Of a stretch of 64,000 nt of DNA, positions 7,670-16,017 are shown piece after piece; positions within the stretch are counted from its first letter, which is position 1; each line of letters begins with the position of its first letter. Origin of the DNA: Serinicoccus hydrothermalis (GTDB lineage: Bacteria > Actinomycetota > Actinomycetes > Actinomycetales > Dermatophilaceae); NCBI RefSeq assembly GCF_001685415.1, contig NZ_CP014989.1:1364001-1428000 (forward strand). The letters are read 5' to 3'. The translations under genes and the position numbers were made by a program. The notes under the pieces are model-generated. The model made no database searches. It was not told the DNA's origin and saw nothing but the letters and a program-made list of their open reading frames with translations.

Positions 7670-9325
7670 TCAGCCCGTGAACGGGCGGTCGAGCAGCACG
7701 TGCTCGATGAGCAGCGGCGAGGGCTGCACCGACTCGCGCGGCAGGCCACCGGCCTCGGTGAGTTCCTCGCAGACGGACAGGACCTCCTCGGCCCCGATCT
7801 GGTCGATCATCGCGAAGGGCCCGGCGGGGTAGCCCAGGCCGTGCTGCAGCGCGGTGTCGATGTCGTCGACGGAGGCATAGCCCTCGTCGAGCATCCGGAC
7901 GGCGTCCATGAGGTGGGGCATGAGCAGGGCGTCCACCACGAGGCCCGGCCGGTCCCGGCAGACGACCGGCTCGGCGCCGATGCTCGTCACCACCGCCCGC
8001 AGCGTGGCGACGGTGTCGTCGTCGGTGGCGCCGGAGCGCCCGATCTCGACGACCTGGCCGTTGCCGGTCGGCGCGTGCATGCGCAGGACCGCGGCCTTCT
8101 CGGGCCGACCGGAGAGCGCGCCCACGGCGACCGCGAGGTCCTCGTTGAGGGTCGTGAGGACGGTGTCCGGCCCGCAGATCTCCCCCAGCAGCTCCCACAG
8201 CTCCTCGCCGGCCTCCACGGGCGCCGGCTCGTCCTCGCCGTCGAGCTCGCCGCCGGGGACGGCGGCCGCCTCGACGACGACGCCGGCGTCGGCCAGGGCG
8301 GCGAGCTCCTCCCGGTCCTGGGCGTCGGCGACGTGGGTGACGGCATACCCCCCGTCGCGCAGCCGCGAGACCAGCTCGTCGGCGATCTCCCCGGAGCCGA
8401 CCACCCCGACCGAGGAGAGCCCGGTCGCCCCCGGGACCGCGTCCTCCCCGACGACCTTCCCGCTCCCGGGCCTGTCGTAGGTGTAGAAGCCCTCACCGCT
8501 CTTGCGCCCGAGCAGGCCGGCGGTGACCATGCGCCCGAGCATCGCGCTTGGCGCGTGCATGGGGCTGCGGCTGTGGGCGTAGATGACGTCCCCGATGTGG
8601 TCGCACACGTCGAGCCCGACGAGGTCCATGAGCGTGCACGGTCCCATCGGCAGCCCGGCGCCGACCCGCATGGCGGTGTCGAGGTCCTCGCGCGAGACGT
8701 GCCCCTGCTCGAGCATCCGCAGCGCCGAGACGAAGTAGCCGAAGAGCAGGTAGTTGGCCACGAAGCCGGCGCGGTCCCCCACGACCACCGGCTTCTTGCC
8801 GATCCGCTCGGCCAGCTCGACCACCGCGTCGCGCACGGCCTCGTCGGTGCGCACGGTCGTGATGACCTCGACCAGCTTGAGCACGGGCGCGGGGTTGAAG
8901 AAGTGCATCCCGACGACCCGCTCGGGGTGTGCCGTCCGCGCCGCGATCGTCGTGATGGACAGGCTGGAGGTGTTGGACGCCAGCACGGCGTCCTGCCCGA
9001 CGATGCCGTCGAGGGTGGAGAAGACCTGGTGCTTGAGGTCCATCACCTCGGGCACCGCCTCGACGACGAGGTCGGCAGGGGCGAGGTCCTCCATGCGCGT
9101 GGTGATGGTGACGCGGCCCAGGATGTCCTGCTGCCCGGCCTCGTCGAGCCGGCCCTTGGCGACCGCACGGTCGGTCGAGGCCTGCAGGATCCCCCGCCCG
9201 CGCTCGGCGAGCTCCTCGGTGGTCTCCACCCCGATGACGTCCAGCCCCCCTCTCGCGAAGACCTCGACGATGCCCGCACCCATGGTGCCCAGCCCGATGA
9301 CCCCGACCGTGGTGACCTGACGCAT
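7670..9325 (-). CDS. 3-hydroxyacyl-CoA dehydrogenase, tandem-fused (551 aa)
   Basis: NAD-dependent dehydrogenase acting on 3-hydroxybutyryl-CoA or longer 3-hydroxyacyl-CoA. The N-terminal half is a complete enzyme: Rossmann motif [25 protein letters not shown], and catalytic [15 protein letters not shown]. The C-terminal half (from ~residue 300) repeats the fold in degenerate form: [28 protein letters not shown], and the helical dimer region [16 protein letters not shown]. Ordinary family members are ~285 residues, so this is a fused duplication like those known in other actinobacteria. A probable -10 (TAGTGT) overlaps the divergent nucS promoter. Confidence 0.9.
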   Translation of the reverse strand: MRQVTTVGVIGLGTMGAGIVEVFARGGLDVIGVETTEELAERGRGILQASTDRAVAKGRLDEAGQQDILGRVTITTRMEDLAPADLVVEAVPEVMDLKHQVFSTLDGIVGQDAVLASNTSSLSITTIAARTAHPERVVGMHFFNPAPVLKLVEVITTVRTDEAVRDAVVELAERIGKKPVVVGDRAGFVANYLLFGYFVSALRMLEQGHVSREDLDTAMRVGAGLPMGPCTLMDLVGLDVCDHIGDVIYAHSRSPMHAPSAMLGRMVTAGLLGRKSGEGFYTYDRPGSGKVVGEDAVPGATGLSSVGVVGSGEIADELVSRLRDGGYAVTHVADAQDREELAALADAGVVVEAAAVPGGELDGEDEPAPVEAGEELWELLGEICGPDTVLTTLNEDLAVAVGALSGRPEKAAVLRMHAPTGNGQVVEIGRSGATDDDTVATLRAVVTSIGAEPVVCRDRPGLVVDALLMPHLMDAVRMLDEGYASVDDIDTALQHGLGYPAGPFAMIDQIGAEEVLSVCEELTEAGGLPRESVQPSPLLIEHVLLDRPFTG

Positions 9326-9354
9326 ACCGCGATCATGTCACGCGCCCCGGACAC

Positions 9355-9360
9355 TAGGGT
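9355..9360 (+). promoter_or_regulatory. Leaderless -10 (TAGGGT) of nucS
   Basis: TAGGGT is 7 nt before GTG 9368. The same bases overlap the likely -10 of the divergent dehydrogenase gene, so the two promoters may exclude each other. Confidence 0.5.
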
Positions 9361-9367
9361 GGGGCCC

Positions 9368-10063
9368 GTGCGCGTCGTCATCGCCCGGTGCTCGGTGGAC
9401 TACCACGGGGCCCTCGAGGCCCATCTGCCGCTGGCCACCCGGCTGCTCATGGTCAAGGCCGACGGGTCGGTGCTCGTCCACTCCGACGGCGGCTCCTACA
9501 AGCCGCTGAACTGGATGGCCCCGCCCTGCGCCATGGCCACGACGGAGCCGGACGAGGTGGAGGCCGAGCAGGGGGTCCAGCAGGTCTGGCAGGTCTCGCA
9601 CGCCAAGCGGGACGACACGCTGCGGGTCAAGATCCACGAGGTGCTCTCCGACACCAGCCACGACCTCGGCATCGACCCGGGCCTGGTCAAGGACGGCGTG
9701 GAGGCCCAGCTGCAGGCGCTGCTGGCCGAGCACATCGGCACCCTCGGCGACGGCTACACGTTGCTCCGGCGGGAGTACCCCACGGCCATCGGCCCGGTCG
9801 ACATCCTCTGCCGGGACGCGGGCGGCGCCACGGTGGCCGTCGAGATCAAGCGGCGCGGGGACATCGACGGCGTCGAGCAGCTCACCCGCTACCTCGAGCT
9901 GCTCAACCGGGACCCGCACCTCGCGCCGGTCGAGGGGGTCTTCGCCGCGCAGCTCATCAAGCCGCAGGCGCGGGTCCTCGCCGGTGACCGCGGCATCCGC
10001 TGCGTCACCCTCGACTACGAGGCGCTGCGCGGGCTGGACGACGCCGAGGCCCGTCTCTTCTGA
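9368..10063 (+). CDS. nucS: Mismatch-specific endonuclease NucS/EndoMS
   Basis: 231 residues. The C-terminal nuclease core has the metal-binding acid residues in GPVDILC and VAVEIKRRG, and the N-terminal oligomerisation domain begins [14 protein letters not shown]. NucS/EndoMS cuts both strands at mismatches and substitutes for MutS/MutL in actinobacteria, acting with the beta clamp; here the protein ends DDAEARLF, resembling a C-terminal clamp-binding tail. GTG 9368 is the start, from the leaderless promoter spacing. It is monocistronic or read through into the glycosyltransferase 15 nt downstream, which has its own promoter. Confidence 0.93.
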   Translation: MRVVIARCSVDYHGALEAHLPLATRLLMVKADGSVLVHSDGGSYKPLNWMAPPCAMATTEPDEVEAEQGVQQVWQVSHAKRDDTLRVKIHEVLSDTSHDLGIDPGLVKDGVEAQLQALLAEHIGTLGDGYTLLRREYPTAIGPVDILCRDAGGATVAVEIKRRGDIDGVEQLTRYLELLNRDPHLAPVEGVFAAQLIKPQARVLAGDRGIRCVTLDYEALRGLDDAEARLF

Positions 10064-10078
10064 GCTAGCGTGAGCGGC

Positions 10079-11047
10079 ATGCCAGCCCTGTCCGTCGTGG
10101 TGCCGTGCCTCAACGAGGAGGGCACCCTCGTCGAGCTGCACGAGCGGTTGCACGGGGTGGCGGACACGCTCGGGCTGGGCCCCGAGGACCTGGAGCTGCT
10201 GCTCGTCGACGACGGCTCGACCGACGCCACGCTGGAGCTCGCCCGGGGCCTCGCGGACGCCGACCCGTCCACCGTGGTGGTGCGCCTGTCCCGCAACTTC
10301 GGCAAGGAGGCGGCGATGCTCGCGGGGCTGCGCGCCGCCACCGGCGAGGCGGTCGCCCTCATCGACGCGGACCTGCAGCACCCGCCCGAGCTGCTCGCCT
10401 CGATGTACACCCTGCTGCGCACCACCGACGCCGAGCAGGTCGTCGCCCGCCGCGACCGGGCCGAGGACCCCTTCGTCCGCTCGCTGCTCTCCCGCCTCTA
10501 CTACCGCCTCGTCAACGGCCTCATCGAGACCGTCCGGATCCAGGACGGCGTGGGCGACTTCCGGGTCATGGACCGGCCCGTCCTCGACGCGGTGCTCGCC
10601 CTGCCCGAGCGCAACCGCTTCTCCAAGGGACTCTTCTCCTGGGTCGGCTTCCCCACCGCCACCGTCGGCTACCGCAACGTCTCGCGCGGCAGCGGACGCT
10701 CGGGGTGGACGCTGCGCTCGCTGCTCGACTACGGCATCGACGGGGCGCTGGCCTTCAACACCCGGCCGCTGCGCCTGCTCCTGCACCTGGGCGGCTGGGC
10801 CGTCCTCGCGGCCCTGGCCTACCTCGTCTGGCTGCTCGTCGGCTACCTCATGCACGGCGTCACCCAGCCGGGCTACATCACGACGATCGCGGTCATCACC
10901 CTGCTGTCCGGGGTGCAGCTGCTCGCGGTGGGCGTCATGGGCGAGTACGTCGGCCGGATCTACCAGGAGGTCAAGGCCCGCCCGAGCTACCTCGTGCACG
11001 AGGTGATCCGGCACCAGCCCGGTCCCGGCGGCAGCGACGCCGGATGA
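10079..11047 (+). CDS. GT2 glycosyltransferase, GtrB/polyprenyl-phosphate-sugar synthase type
   Basis: 322 residues. The family-2 catalytic domain begins LSVVVPCLNEEGTLVELHE and carries VDDGSTDATL, DADLQHPPE (DxD-like) and NFGKEAAMLAG, and two C-terminal transmembrane segments follow. Such enzymes move a sugar from a nucleotide donor onto undecaprenyl phosphate on the cytoplasmic face. ATG 10079 is preferred over GTG 10070 because TAGCGT (10066-10071) sits 7 nt before it. The gene overlaps the flippase-like gtrA by ATGA. Confidence 0.88.
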   Translation: MPALSVVVPCLNEEGTLVELHERLHGVADTLGLGPEDLELLLVDDGSTDATLELARGLADADPSTVVVRLSRNFGKEAAMLAGLRAATGEAVALIDADLQHPPELLASMYTLLRTTDAEQVVARRDRAEDPFVRSLLSRLYYRLVNGLIETVRIQDGVGDFRVMDRPVLDAVLALPERNRFSKGLFSWVGFPTATVGYRNVSRGSGRSGWTLRSLLDYGIDGALAFNTRPLRLLLHLGGWAVLAALAYLVWLLVGYLMHGVTQPGYITTIAVITLLSGVQLLAVGVMGEYVGRIYQEVKARPSYLVHEVIRHQPGPGGSDAG

Positions 11048-11430
11048 GGGCGCTGCTGCGCTTCGTGCTGGTCGGGGTGGCCAACACGGCGGTCTACTAC
11101 CTGTTCTACCGCCTGCTCCTGCTCGGTATGCCCTATGTCCCCGCCCACCTGCTCGCCTGGTCCGGGGCGGTGGTCTTCTCCTTCTTCGCCAACAGCCTGT
11201 TCACCTTCGGGGTGCGCCCCACCTGGCGCCGCTTCCTCGCCTTCCCGCTCACCACCCTGGTCAACCTCACCTTCACCACGGTGGGCTCGGTGCTGCTCGT
11301 CGAGGCGGCCGGCATGGACGAGCGCTACGCCACGCTCGTCATGGGCATCGCGGCCGTCCCGCTGACCTTCGTGCTCACCCGCTACGTGCTCACGGCGGGT
11401 CGGGAGCAGCCCGCTCCCCCGCCCGGGTGA
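11044..11430 (+). CDS. GtrA family membrane protein
   Basis: 128 residues with four transmembrane helices in the GtrA pattern (VLVGVANTAVYYLFYRLL near the N-terminus, SFFANSLFTFG between helices 2 and 3). GtrA proteins are proposed to flip polyprenyl-phosphate sugars. It is directly coupled to the GT2 gene by ATGA, a classic gtrB/gtrA pairing. A third gene for transfer of the sugar to a polymer might be the convergent membrane protein that overlaps its 3' end by 41 bp. Confidence 0.85.
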   Translation: MRALLRFVLVGVANTAVYYLFYRLLLLGMPYVPAHLLAWSGAVVFSFFANSLFTFGVRPTWRRFLAFPLTTLVNLTFTTVGSVLLVEAAGMDERYATLVMGIAAVPLTFVLTRYVLTAGREQPAPPPG

Positions 11431-13048
11431 GGGTGCGCTGCCAGGTCGTCTCGCAGCCGGTCGTGCGGGTGGTCGCACGGTCCTCGCGCCGCTCGGGGTC
11501 GGTCAGCAGCACCCCGTCGGGCAGCTCGTAGAAGTGCCGGATGTCGCAGGCGTAGCGCGGGAGGTAGAAGGCGCGGCGGTAGGCATACCCCTCCTCCGGC
11601 AGGTCGGGGACGACGACCTCGCCGGCGCCGGTGGAGCGCGCCCGCTCGACCTGGGCGACCAAGCCGTCGTAGGCCGCGGCGTTGCCCGCGGCCCGGGTCG
11701 AGGTGACCGCGACGTAGGTCGTGGCCGACACCACCGTGCCGACGAGGGCGAGCACGAGCAGCGCGCGGGCGGTGCCGGCGGCCCGGCCGCCGCGGTCCCC
11801 CGCTGCGTCCAGGACCAGGCGGGCCGCGCAGGCCACCGCCAGCACGAGCGCCGTCGTGGGCAGGAAGAAGGCGCGCTGCCCGCAGACCGAGGCCACGATC
11901 GGCACGCCTGCCGCGACGACGGCCGCCGCCGTGAGCGCCAGCACGGGGTATGCCGTCCGCGCACCCCAGGCGTGCACGACCAGGACGAGGACGCTCACCA
12001 CGAGCACGACGGCCGCGGCGAGGACGAGCACGGCGACCGCGGTGGCCGGGACCGCGGTGTCGGCCTCGGCGCAGAGGTCGGCGAGCCGCGGCCACCCGCG
12101 GCGGACCAGGAGAAGGGCCACCCAGCTCAGCATGCCGGCCACGAGCGGCACCCAGGCGGGGCGGCGTCCGGCGAGCACGGCGCCGACCACCGCCAGCGCG
12201 CCGAGCACGAGCCACCAGCCCAGGGTGAGCGAGGCGAACATCAGGGTGCTGCGCGACAGCGCCTGCAGCAGCGGCAGCACGAGGTCCTCCTCGCCGGTCC
12301 GCCGCCACAGACCGGGCGCGCTCGCCAGGACGACGAAGCCCACCGCCGAGGTGACCACCGCCGCCCAGGTGCCGGTCTGCCCCCGGCCGGGGCGGCGCAG
12401 CGCCAGCGCCAGCACGGTGACCACGAGCGTCGCCACCGACGACACCTCGTGGCCGAGGTGGGCATACAGGACCACCGGCAGGACCAGCCACGCCCCGCGC
12501 TCGCCGAGCGCGCCGCTCACCGCGGCCGCCGCGACGAGGAAGGCGAGCGTCGCCAGCGGGTAGTTGGCCAGCCCGGACACCCAGAGCAGCCCCTCGCCGG
12601 TGAGCCAGGAGTGCGCCTGCACGGCGAGGAAGGGCAGGCCCAGGCCCAGGACCGCCCACAGGACGGGCGAGCGCCGGGTGCCGCCCGCGAGCCGCAGCCA
12701 GGGCCAGGTGGCCAGTCCGAGGAGCACCATGACCAGGACGCCGACCACCGCCGCACCCGGGCGACCGCCGAGCAGGACGAGCCGGGCCACGGCGTCGGTG
12801 GCGCGGCCGTTGCGCCAGGAGTAGTCGAAGTGCCACGAGGCCCACCAGCCGGACCACGTCCGCGCGTCCCCGGGCTGCTGCCCGGCCATGGCGTGCAGGA
12901 AGTCGTCGCCGTGCGGGAAGCCGTGGCGCAGCACCAGGGCCCAGCCGCCGGCCGCCACGAGCACGGCCACGGCGACCACGGCCGCGGCGAGCGCCGGACG
13001 GCGCGCCGACGCCGCGGGTCGCCCGGGAGCAGTGGTCACGTCGGACAC
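11390..13048 (-). CDS. Polytopic membrane protein, DUF6056/glucosyltransferase-like
   Basis: 552 residues with about eleven hydrophobic segments and a C-terminal soluble tail (LPEEGYAYRRAFYLPRYACD). The first loop has GDDFLHAMAG, an acidic motif resembling the DD/DE of GT-C glycosyltransferases, so it could be the enzyme that uses the sugar made by the neighbouring GtrB/GtrA pair. This is inference from fold type and neighbours; the family has no proven function. GTG 13048 (VSDVTTAPG) is the chosen start; ATG 13114 is further upstream, runs into the divergent gene's promoter and is less likely. Confidence 0.65.
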   Translation of the reverse strand: MSDVTTAPGRPAASARRPALAAAVVAVAVLVAAGGWALVLRHGFPHGDDFLHAMAGQQPGDARTWSGWWASWHFDYSWRNGRATDAVARLVLLGGRPGAAVVGVLVMVLLGLATWPWLRLAGGTRRSPVLWAVLGLGLPFLAVQAHSWLTGEGLLWVSGLANYPLATLAFLVAAAAVSGALGERGAWLVLPVVLYAHLGHEVSSVATLVVTVLALALRRPGRGQTGTWAAVVTSAVGFVVLASAPGLWRRTGEEDLVLPLLQALSRSTLMFASLTLGWWLVLGALAVVGAVLAGRRPAWVPLVAGMLSWVALLLVRRGWPRLADLCAEADTAVPATAVAVLVLAAAVVLVVSVLVLVVHAWGARTAYPVLALTAAAVVAAGVPIVASVCGQRAFFLPTTALVLAVACAARLVLDAAGDRGGRAAGTARALLVLALVGTVVSATTYVAVTSTRAAGNAAAYDGLVAQVERARSTGAGEVVVPDLPEEGYAYRRAFYLPRYACDIRHFYELPDGVLLTDPERREDRATTRTTGCETTWQRTLTRAGERAAPDPP

Positions 13049-13109
13049 GATGCCAGAGCCGTCCGGACGGCCCGGTGTGGTGCCCGCACCCGCAGCCCCG
13101 CGGCTGCGG

Positions 13110-13115
13110 CACAAT
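13110..13115 (+). promoter_or_regulatory. Leaderless -10 (CACAAT) of the gamma-glutamyltransferase gene
   Basis: CACAAT, a weak xAxxxT form, lies 7 nt before GTG 13123. Confidence 0.35.
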
Positions 13116-13122
13116 CGGACCC

Positions 13123-14649
13123 GTGACCCGTCCCGCCGCGATCGCCGCCCCCAACACGCACGCCACCGAGGCCGCCCGGCACGCCCTCGCCTCGGGCGGG
13201 ACGGCGGTGGACGCTGCGATCGCGGCGATGGTGACCGCGACGGTCACCGAGCCCGGGGTCGTCTCCACGCTCGGCGGGTGCTTCGTCAACGTGTGGGCCG
13301 ACGGCTCCGACCCGGTCGTCGTCGACGGCAACGTCGAGATGCCGGGCCGGGGCATGAGCGAGGACGTCCGCGGGACCGGGATGATCGAGGCCGCCTCGGA
13401 CTACGGCGGCGGCATGGTGACGTATGTCGGTCCGGGCTCGGTGGCCACGCCCGGGATGCTGGCGGCCATGGGGTGGGCGCACCAGCGCTTCGGCGCCGCG
13501 CCCTGGGCAGAGCTGATGCAGCCGGCGGCGGACGTGGCGCGGGCGGGCTACCCGCTGAGCCGCACGGCGCAGTCCTACCTCGTGCTCGTCACCGACACCA
13601 TCCTGGCGTGGGACCCGGCGACGCAGGCCCTGCTCACCGTCGACGGCGGGCCGCCCCCGGTCGGGCACCACGTCGTCGATCCGGTGCTCGCCGACACCCT
13701 CGAGCACCTCGGCGCGCAGGGCGCGGCCGACGCCTACCGCGGCGACGTGGCCCGGGCGATCGACGCCGACATGCGCGAGCGCGGCGGGCTGCTGTCGCTC
13801 GCCGACCTCGAGGCATACCAGCCGGTGGTGCGGACCGCCCTCCGCAGCCGGCTCGGCCCCTGGGACCTCGGCTGCAACCCTCCCCCCTCGATCGGCGGGC
13901 CGGTGCTCACGGCGCTGCTCCGGCTGCTCGGTGCGACGAGCGGCGAGATCGACCCGGCGCAGGTCGCGCTGGTCATGAAGGACGTGCTCGACATCCGGCT
14001 CGACCGGATCGACATCTCCGAGGACCTCGAGGCCGCCGGTGCCGAGCTGCTGCAGACGCTGCACCGGATCGGGGCGACCGGGCTGCCGACCTCGCCCTCG
14101 ACCGCGCACGTCTCGGTGGTCGACGGCGACGGTATGGCGTGCGCGCTCACCGCGTCCGCGGGCTACGGCTCGGGCATGACGATCCGGGGCACCGGGCTCG
14201 TCGCCAACAACTCCCTCGGCGAGCTCGAGCTCAACCGCCTCGGCCTGCACGCGCTGGCCCCGGGGACCCGGCTGGCCTCCAACATGGCGCCGACGACCGC
14301 CCGCCGCGACGACGGCGCGGTGCTGGCCATCGGCACCCCGGGCGCCGACCGGATCACCACGGCCCTGGCCCAGGTCCTCACCCACATGGCCCGGCACGGC
14401 GAGGACCTGCAGACGGCGATCGACCGGCCGCGGATGCACCCGCGCCGGCTGCAGGACGGCACGACCCGGATCGACCACGAGGAGGACGCCGAGATCGCCG
14501 AGAGCCTCGACGCCGCCGGGCTGACCCGCTTCGAGCACGCGCCGAGCTCGATGTACTTCGGGGGCGTGGGCGCGGCCCTGCGCGCACCCGACGGCGAGCT
14601 CACCGCGGCCGCCGACGACCGCCGGGTCGCCGCCACCCTGGTCACCTGA
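13123..14649 (+). CDS. Gamma-glutamyltransferase family protein (Ntn hydrolase)
   Basis: 508 residues. The N-terminus matches the family start APNTHATEAARHALASGGTA (normally a secreted or cytoplasmic proenzyme). The autoprocessing site is SPSTAHVSVVDGDGMA, whose Thr would become the new N-terminal nucleophile, and GTPGADRI corresponds to the usual GSPGG region. No signal peptide is seen, so it is probably cytosolic. The oxyanion motif near the nucleophile departs from classic glutathione hydrolases, so the substrate may be a different gamma-glutamyl or acyl compound. Confidence 0.85.
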   Translation: MTRPAAIAAPNTHATEAARHALASGGTAVDAAIAAMVTATVTEPGVVSTLGGCFVNVWADGSDPVVVDGNVEMPGRGMSEDVRGTGMIEAASDYGGGMVTYVGPGSVATPGMLAAMGWAHQRFGAAPWAELMQPAADVARAGYPLSRTAQSYLVLVTDTILAWDPATQALLTVDGGPPPVGHHVVDPVLADTLEHLGAQGAADAYRGDVARAIDADMRERGGLLSLADLEAYQPVVRTALRSRLGPWDLGCNPPPSIGGPVLTALLRLLGATSGEIDPAQVALVMKDVLDIRLDRIDISEDLEAAGAELLQTLHRIGATGLPTSPSTAHVSVVDGDGMACALTASAGYGSGMTIRGTGLVANNSLGELELNRLGLHALAPGTRLASNMAPTTARRDDGAVLAIGTPGADRITTALAQVLTHMARHGEDLQTAIDRPRMHPRRLQDGTTRIDHEEDAEIAESLDAAGLTRFEHAPSSMYFGGVGAALRAPDGELTAAADDRRVAATLVT

Positions 14650-14682
14650 GCCGCGGACGGCCGCACGTGGGAGCATGCGGTC

Positions 14683-15303
14683 ATGGTCAACCTCACCCGG
14701 ATCTACACCCGCACCGGCGACGGCGGCAGCACCGCGCTCGGCGACAACGGCCGCACGGCGAAGACCGACGTGCGGCTGGCCGCCTACGCCGACACCGACG
14801 AGACCAACGCGGTCATCGGGGTCGCGCTCGCCTGCGGCGACCTCCCGGAGGACGTGCGCGAGACGCTGTCCCGCATCCAGAACGACCTCTTCGACGTCGG
14901 CGCCGACCTGTGCATGCCGCTCAAGGCGGAGTATGCCTGGGAGCCGTTGCGGGTCCGGCAGGAGTGGGTCGAGGAGCTGGAGGCCGACTGCGACCGCTAC
15001 AACGCCGACCTGCCGGCCCTGCGCTCGTTCATCCTCCCGGGCGGCTCCCCCGGGGCGGCGCTGCTGCACCAGGCGCGCACCGTGGCCCGGCGCGCGGAGC
15101 GGTCGGCCTGGGCGGCGCTGGCGGAGTACGGCGACCAGCCCTCGGCGCAGGGGGCGGACAAGGGCGAGGGCGGCGTCAACCCGCTCACCGCGACCTACCT
15201 CAACCGGCTCTCCGACCTGCTCTTCATCCTCGCCCGGGTCGCGGCGCGGGCGGGCGACGGAGAGGTCCTGTGGCAGCCCGGCGGGGGGCGGGAGCCGGCC
15301 TAG
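14683..15303 (+). CDS. Cob(I)yrinic acid a,c-diamide adenosyltransferase, PduO/MMAB type
   Basis: 206 residues. The ATP-binding N-terminal motif is RIYTRTGDGGST and the conserved helix motif is ARRAERSAW. It transfers 5'-deoxyadenosine from ATP to cob(I)alamin to form coenzyme B12. A short acidic-polar insertion (GADKGEGG) precedes the last helix (NRLSDLLFILAR). ATG 14683 has no Shine-Dalgarno sequence; GAGCAT 6 nt upstream is a weak -10. The stop shares CTAG with the convergent DUF2550 gene. Confidence 0.93.
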   Translation: MVNLTRIYTRTGDGGSTALGDNGRTAKTDVRLAAYADTDETNAVIGVALACGDLPEDVRETLSRIQNDLFDVGADLCMPLKAEYAWEPLRVRQEWVEELEADCDRYNADLPALRSFILPGGSPGAALLHQARTVARRAERSAWAALAEYGDQPSAQGADKGEGGVNPLTATYLNRLSDLLFILARVAARAGDGEVLWQPGGGREPA

Positions 15304-15728
15304 GCGACCTGCGAGTTCCAGCCGGGTGGGACGGCCTCGACCCAGGAGCGCAACGCGGTGTAGTGCTGCTCGCCGAGCGCGAGCTCGAAGCTGGCCGTGC
15401 CGTAGCGGACCGGCACCCGGATGAGCTGGGCGCCACCCAGGTCCGCGGCGTCCTGCGGGTCCAGCGCACCGGCCACGCCGAGGTCGAGGTTGCCGCGCAT
15501 CCAGGGGCCGACGGACAGACCGCCCCGTCCCCGGAGGGCGAGGCGGTCCTCGGTGAAGCGCAGCGTGCCGCGGCGCCAGGACTCGGCGTCGTCGGAGCGG
15601 TAGGCGGCCGGCATGGGGGGACAGGTGCTGCCCCGCTGCCCGGCCAGGTGAAAGGTGAACAGCCCCAGGCCCAGGATGACCAGACCGCCGACGACGGCCA
15701 TGAGCACCAGGACGAGGGAACCGGTCAT
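15300..15728 (-). CDS. DUF2550 family membrane-anchored protein
   Basis: 142 residues: one N-terminal transmembrane helix (LVLMAVVGGLVILGLGLF) and a small soluble domain with WRRGTLRFTEDRLALRG. DUF2550 proteins are found beside atpC in most actinobacteria, but their role is unknown. The gap to atpC is 16 nt, so it is the last gene of the ATP synthase operon. ATG 15728 is the only reasonable start. Confidence 0.85.
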   Translation of the reverse strand: MTGSLVLVLMAVVGGLVILGLGLFTFHLAGQRGSTCPPMPAAYRSDDAESWRRGTLRFTEDRLALRGRGGLSVGPWMRGNLDLGVAGALDPQDAADLGGAQLIRVPVRYGTASFELALGEQHYTALRSWVEAVPPGWNSQVA

Positions 15729-15744
15729 GTGCGGGAGGGGAGGG

Positions 15745-16017
15745 TCAGCTCGTGGCCAGCGAGCCGGCGTCGACCCGCTCGGCGACGATGACCACCTTGT
15801 CCTCGTCGACGGAGAGGAAGCCCCCGTCGATGGTGACCTCCTGCGCCGAGCCTCCGGTGGTGATGCGCACCTGGCCCTGGACCAGGACCGCGAGCACGGG
15901 GGTGTGGCCCGGCATGATGCCGAGGTCGCCCTCGATGCTGCGGGCGCTCACCATCGACGCCTCGCCCTCCCAGACCTTGCGGTCCGCGGCGACGAGCTCG
16001 ACCTGCAGTGCACTCAC
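15745..16017 (-). CDS. atpC: F1Fo ATP synthase subunit epsilon
   Basis: 90 residues. Beta-sandwich domain ELVAADRKVWEGEASMVSAR with GDLGIMPGHTPVLAVL, typical of epsilon. It is short: the C-terminal helical hairpin found in many bacteria (total ~130) is missing, as in some other actinobacteria, so the usual inhibitory role of that hairpin may be absent. GTG 16017 overlaps the stop of the upstream permease as GTGA, so it depends on permease translation rather than on atpD. Confidence 0.95.
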   Translation of the reverse strand: MSALQVELVAADRKVWEGEASMVSARSIEGDLGIMPGHTPVLAVLVQGQVRITTGGSAQEVTIDGGFLSVDEDKVVIVAERVDAGSLATS

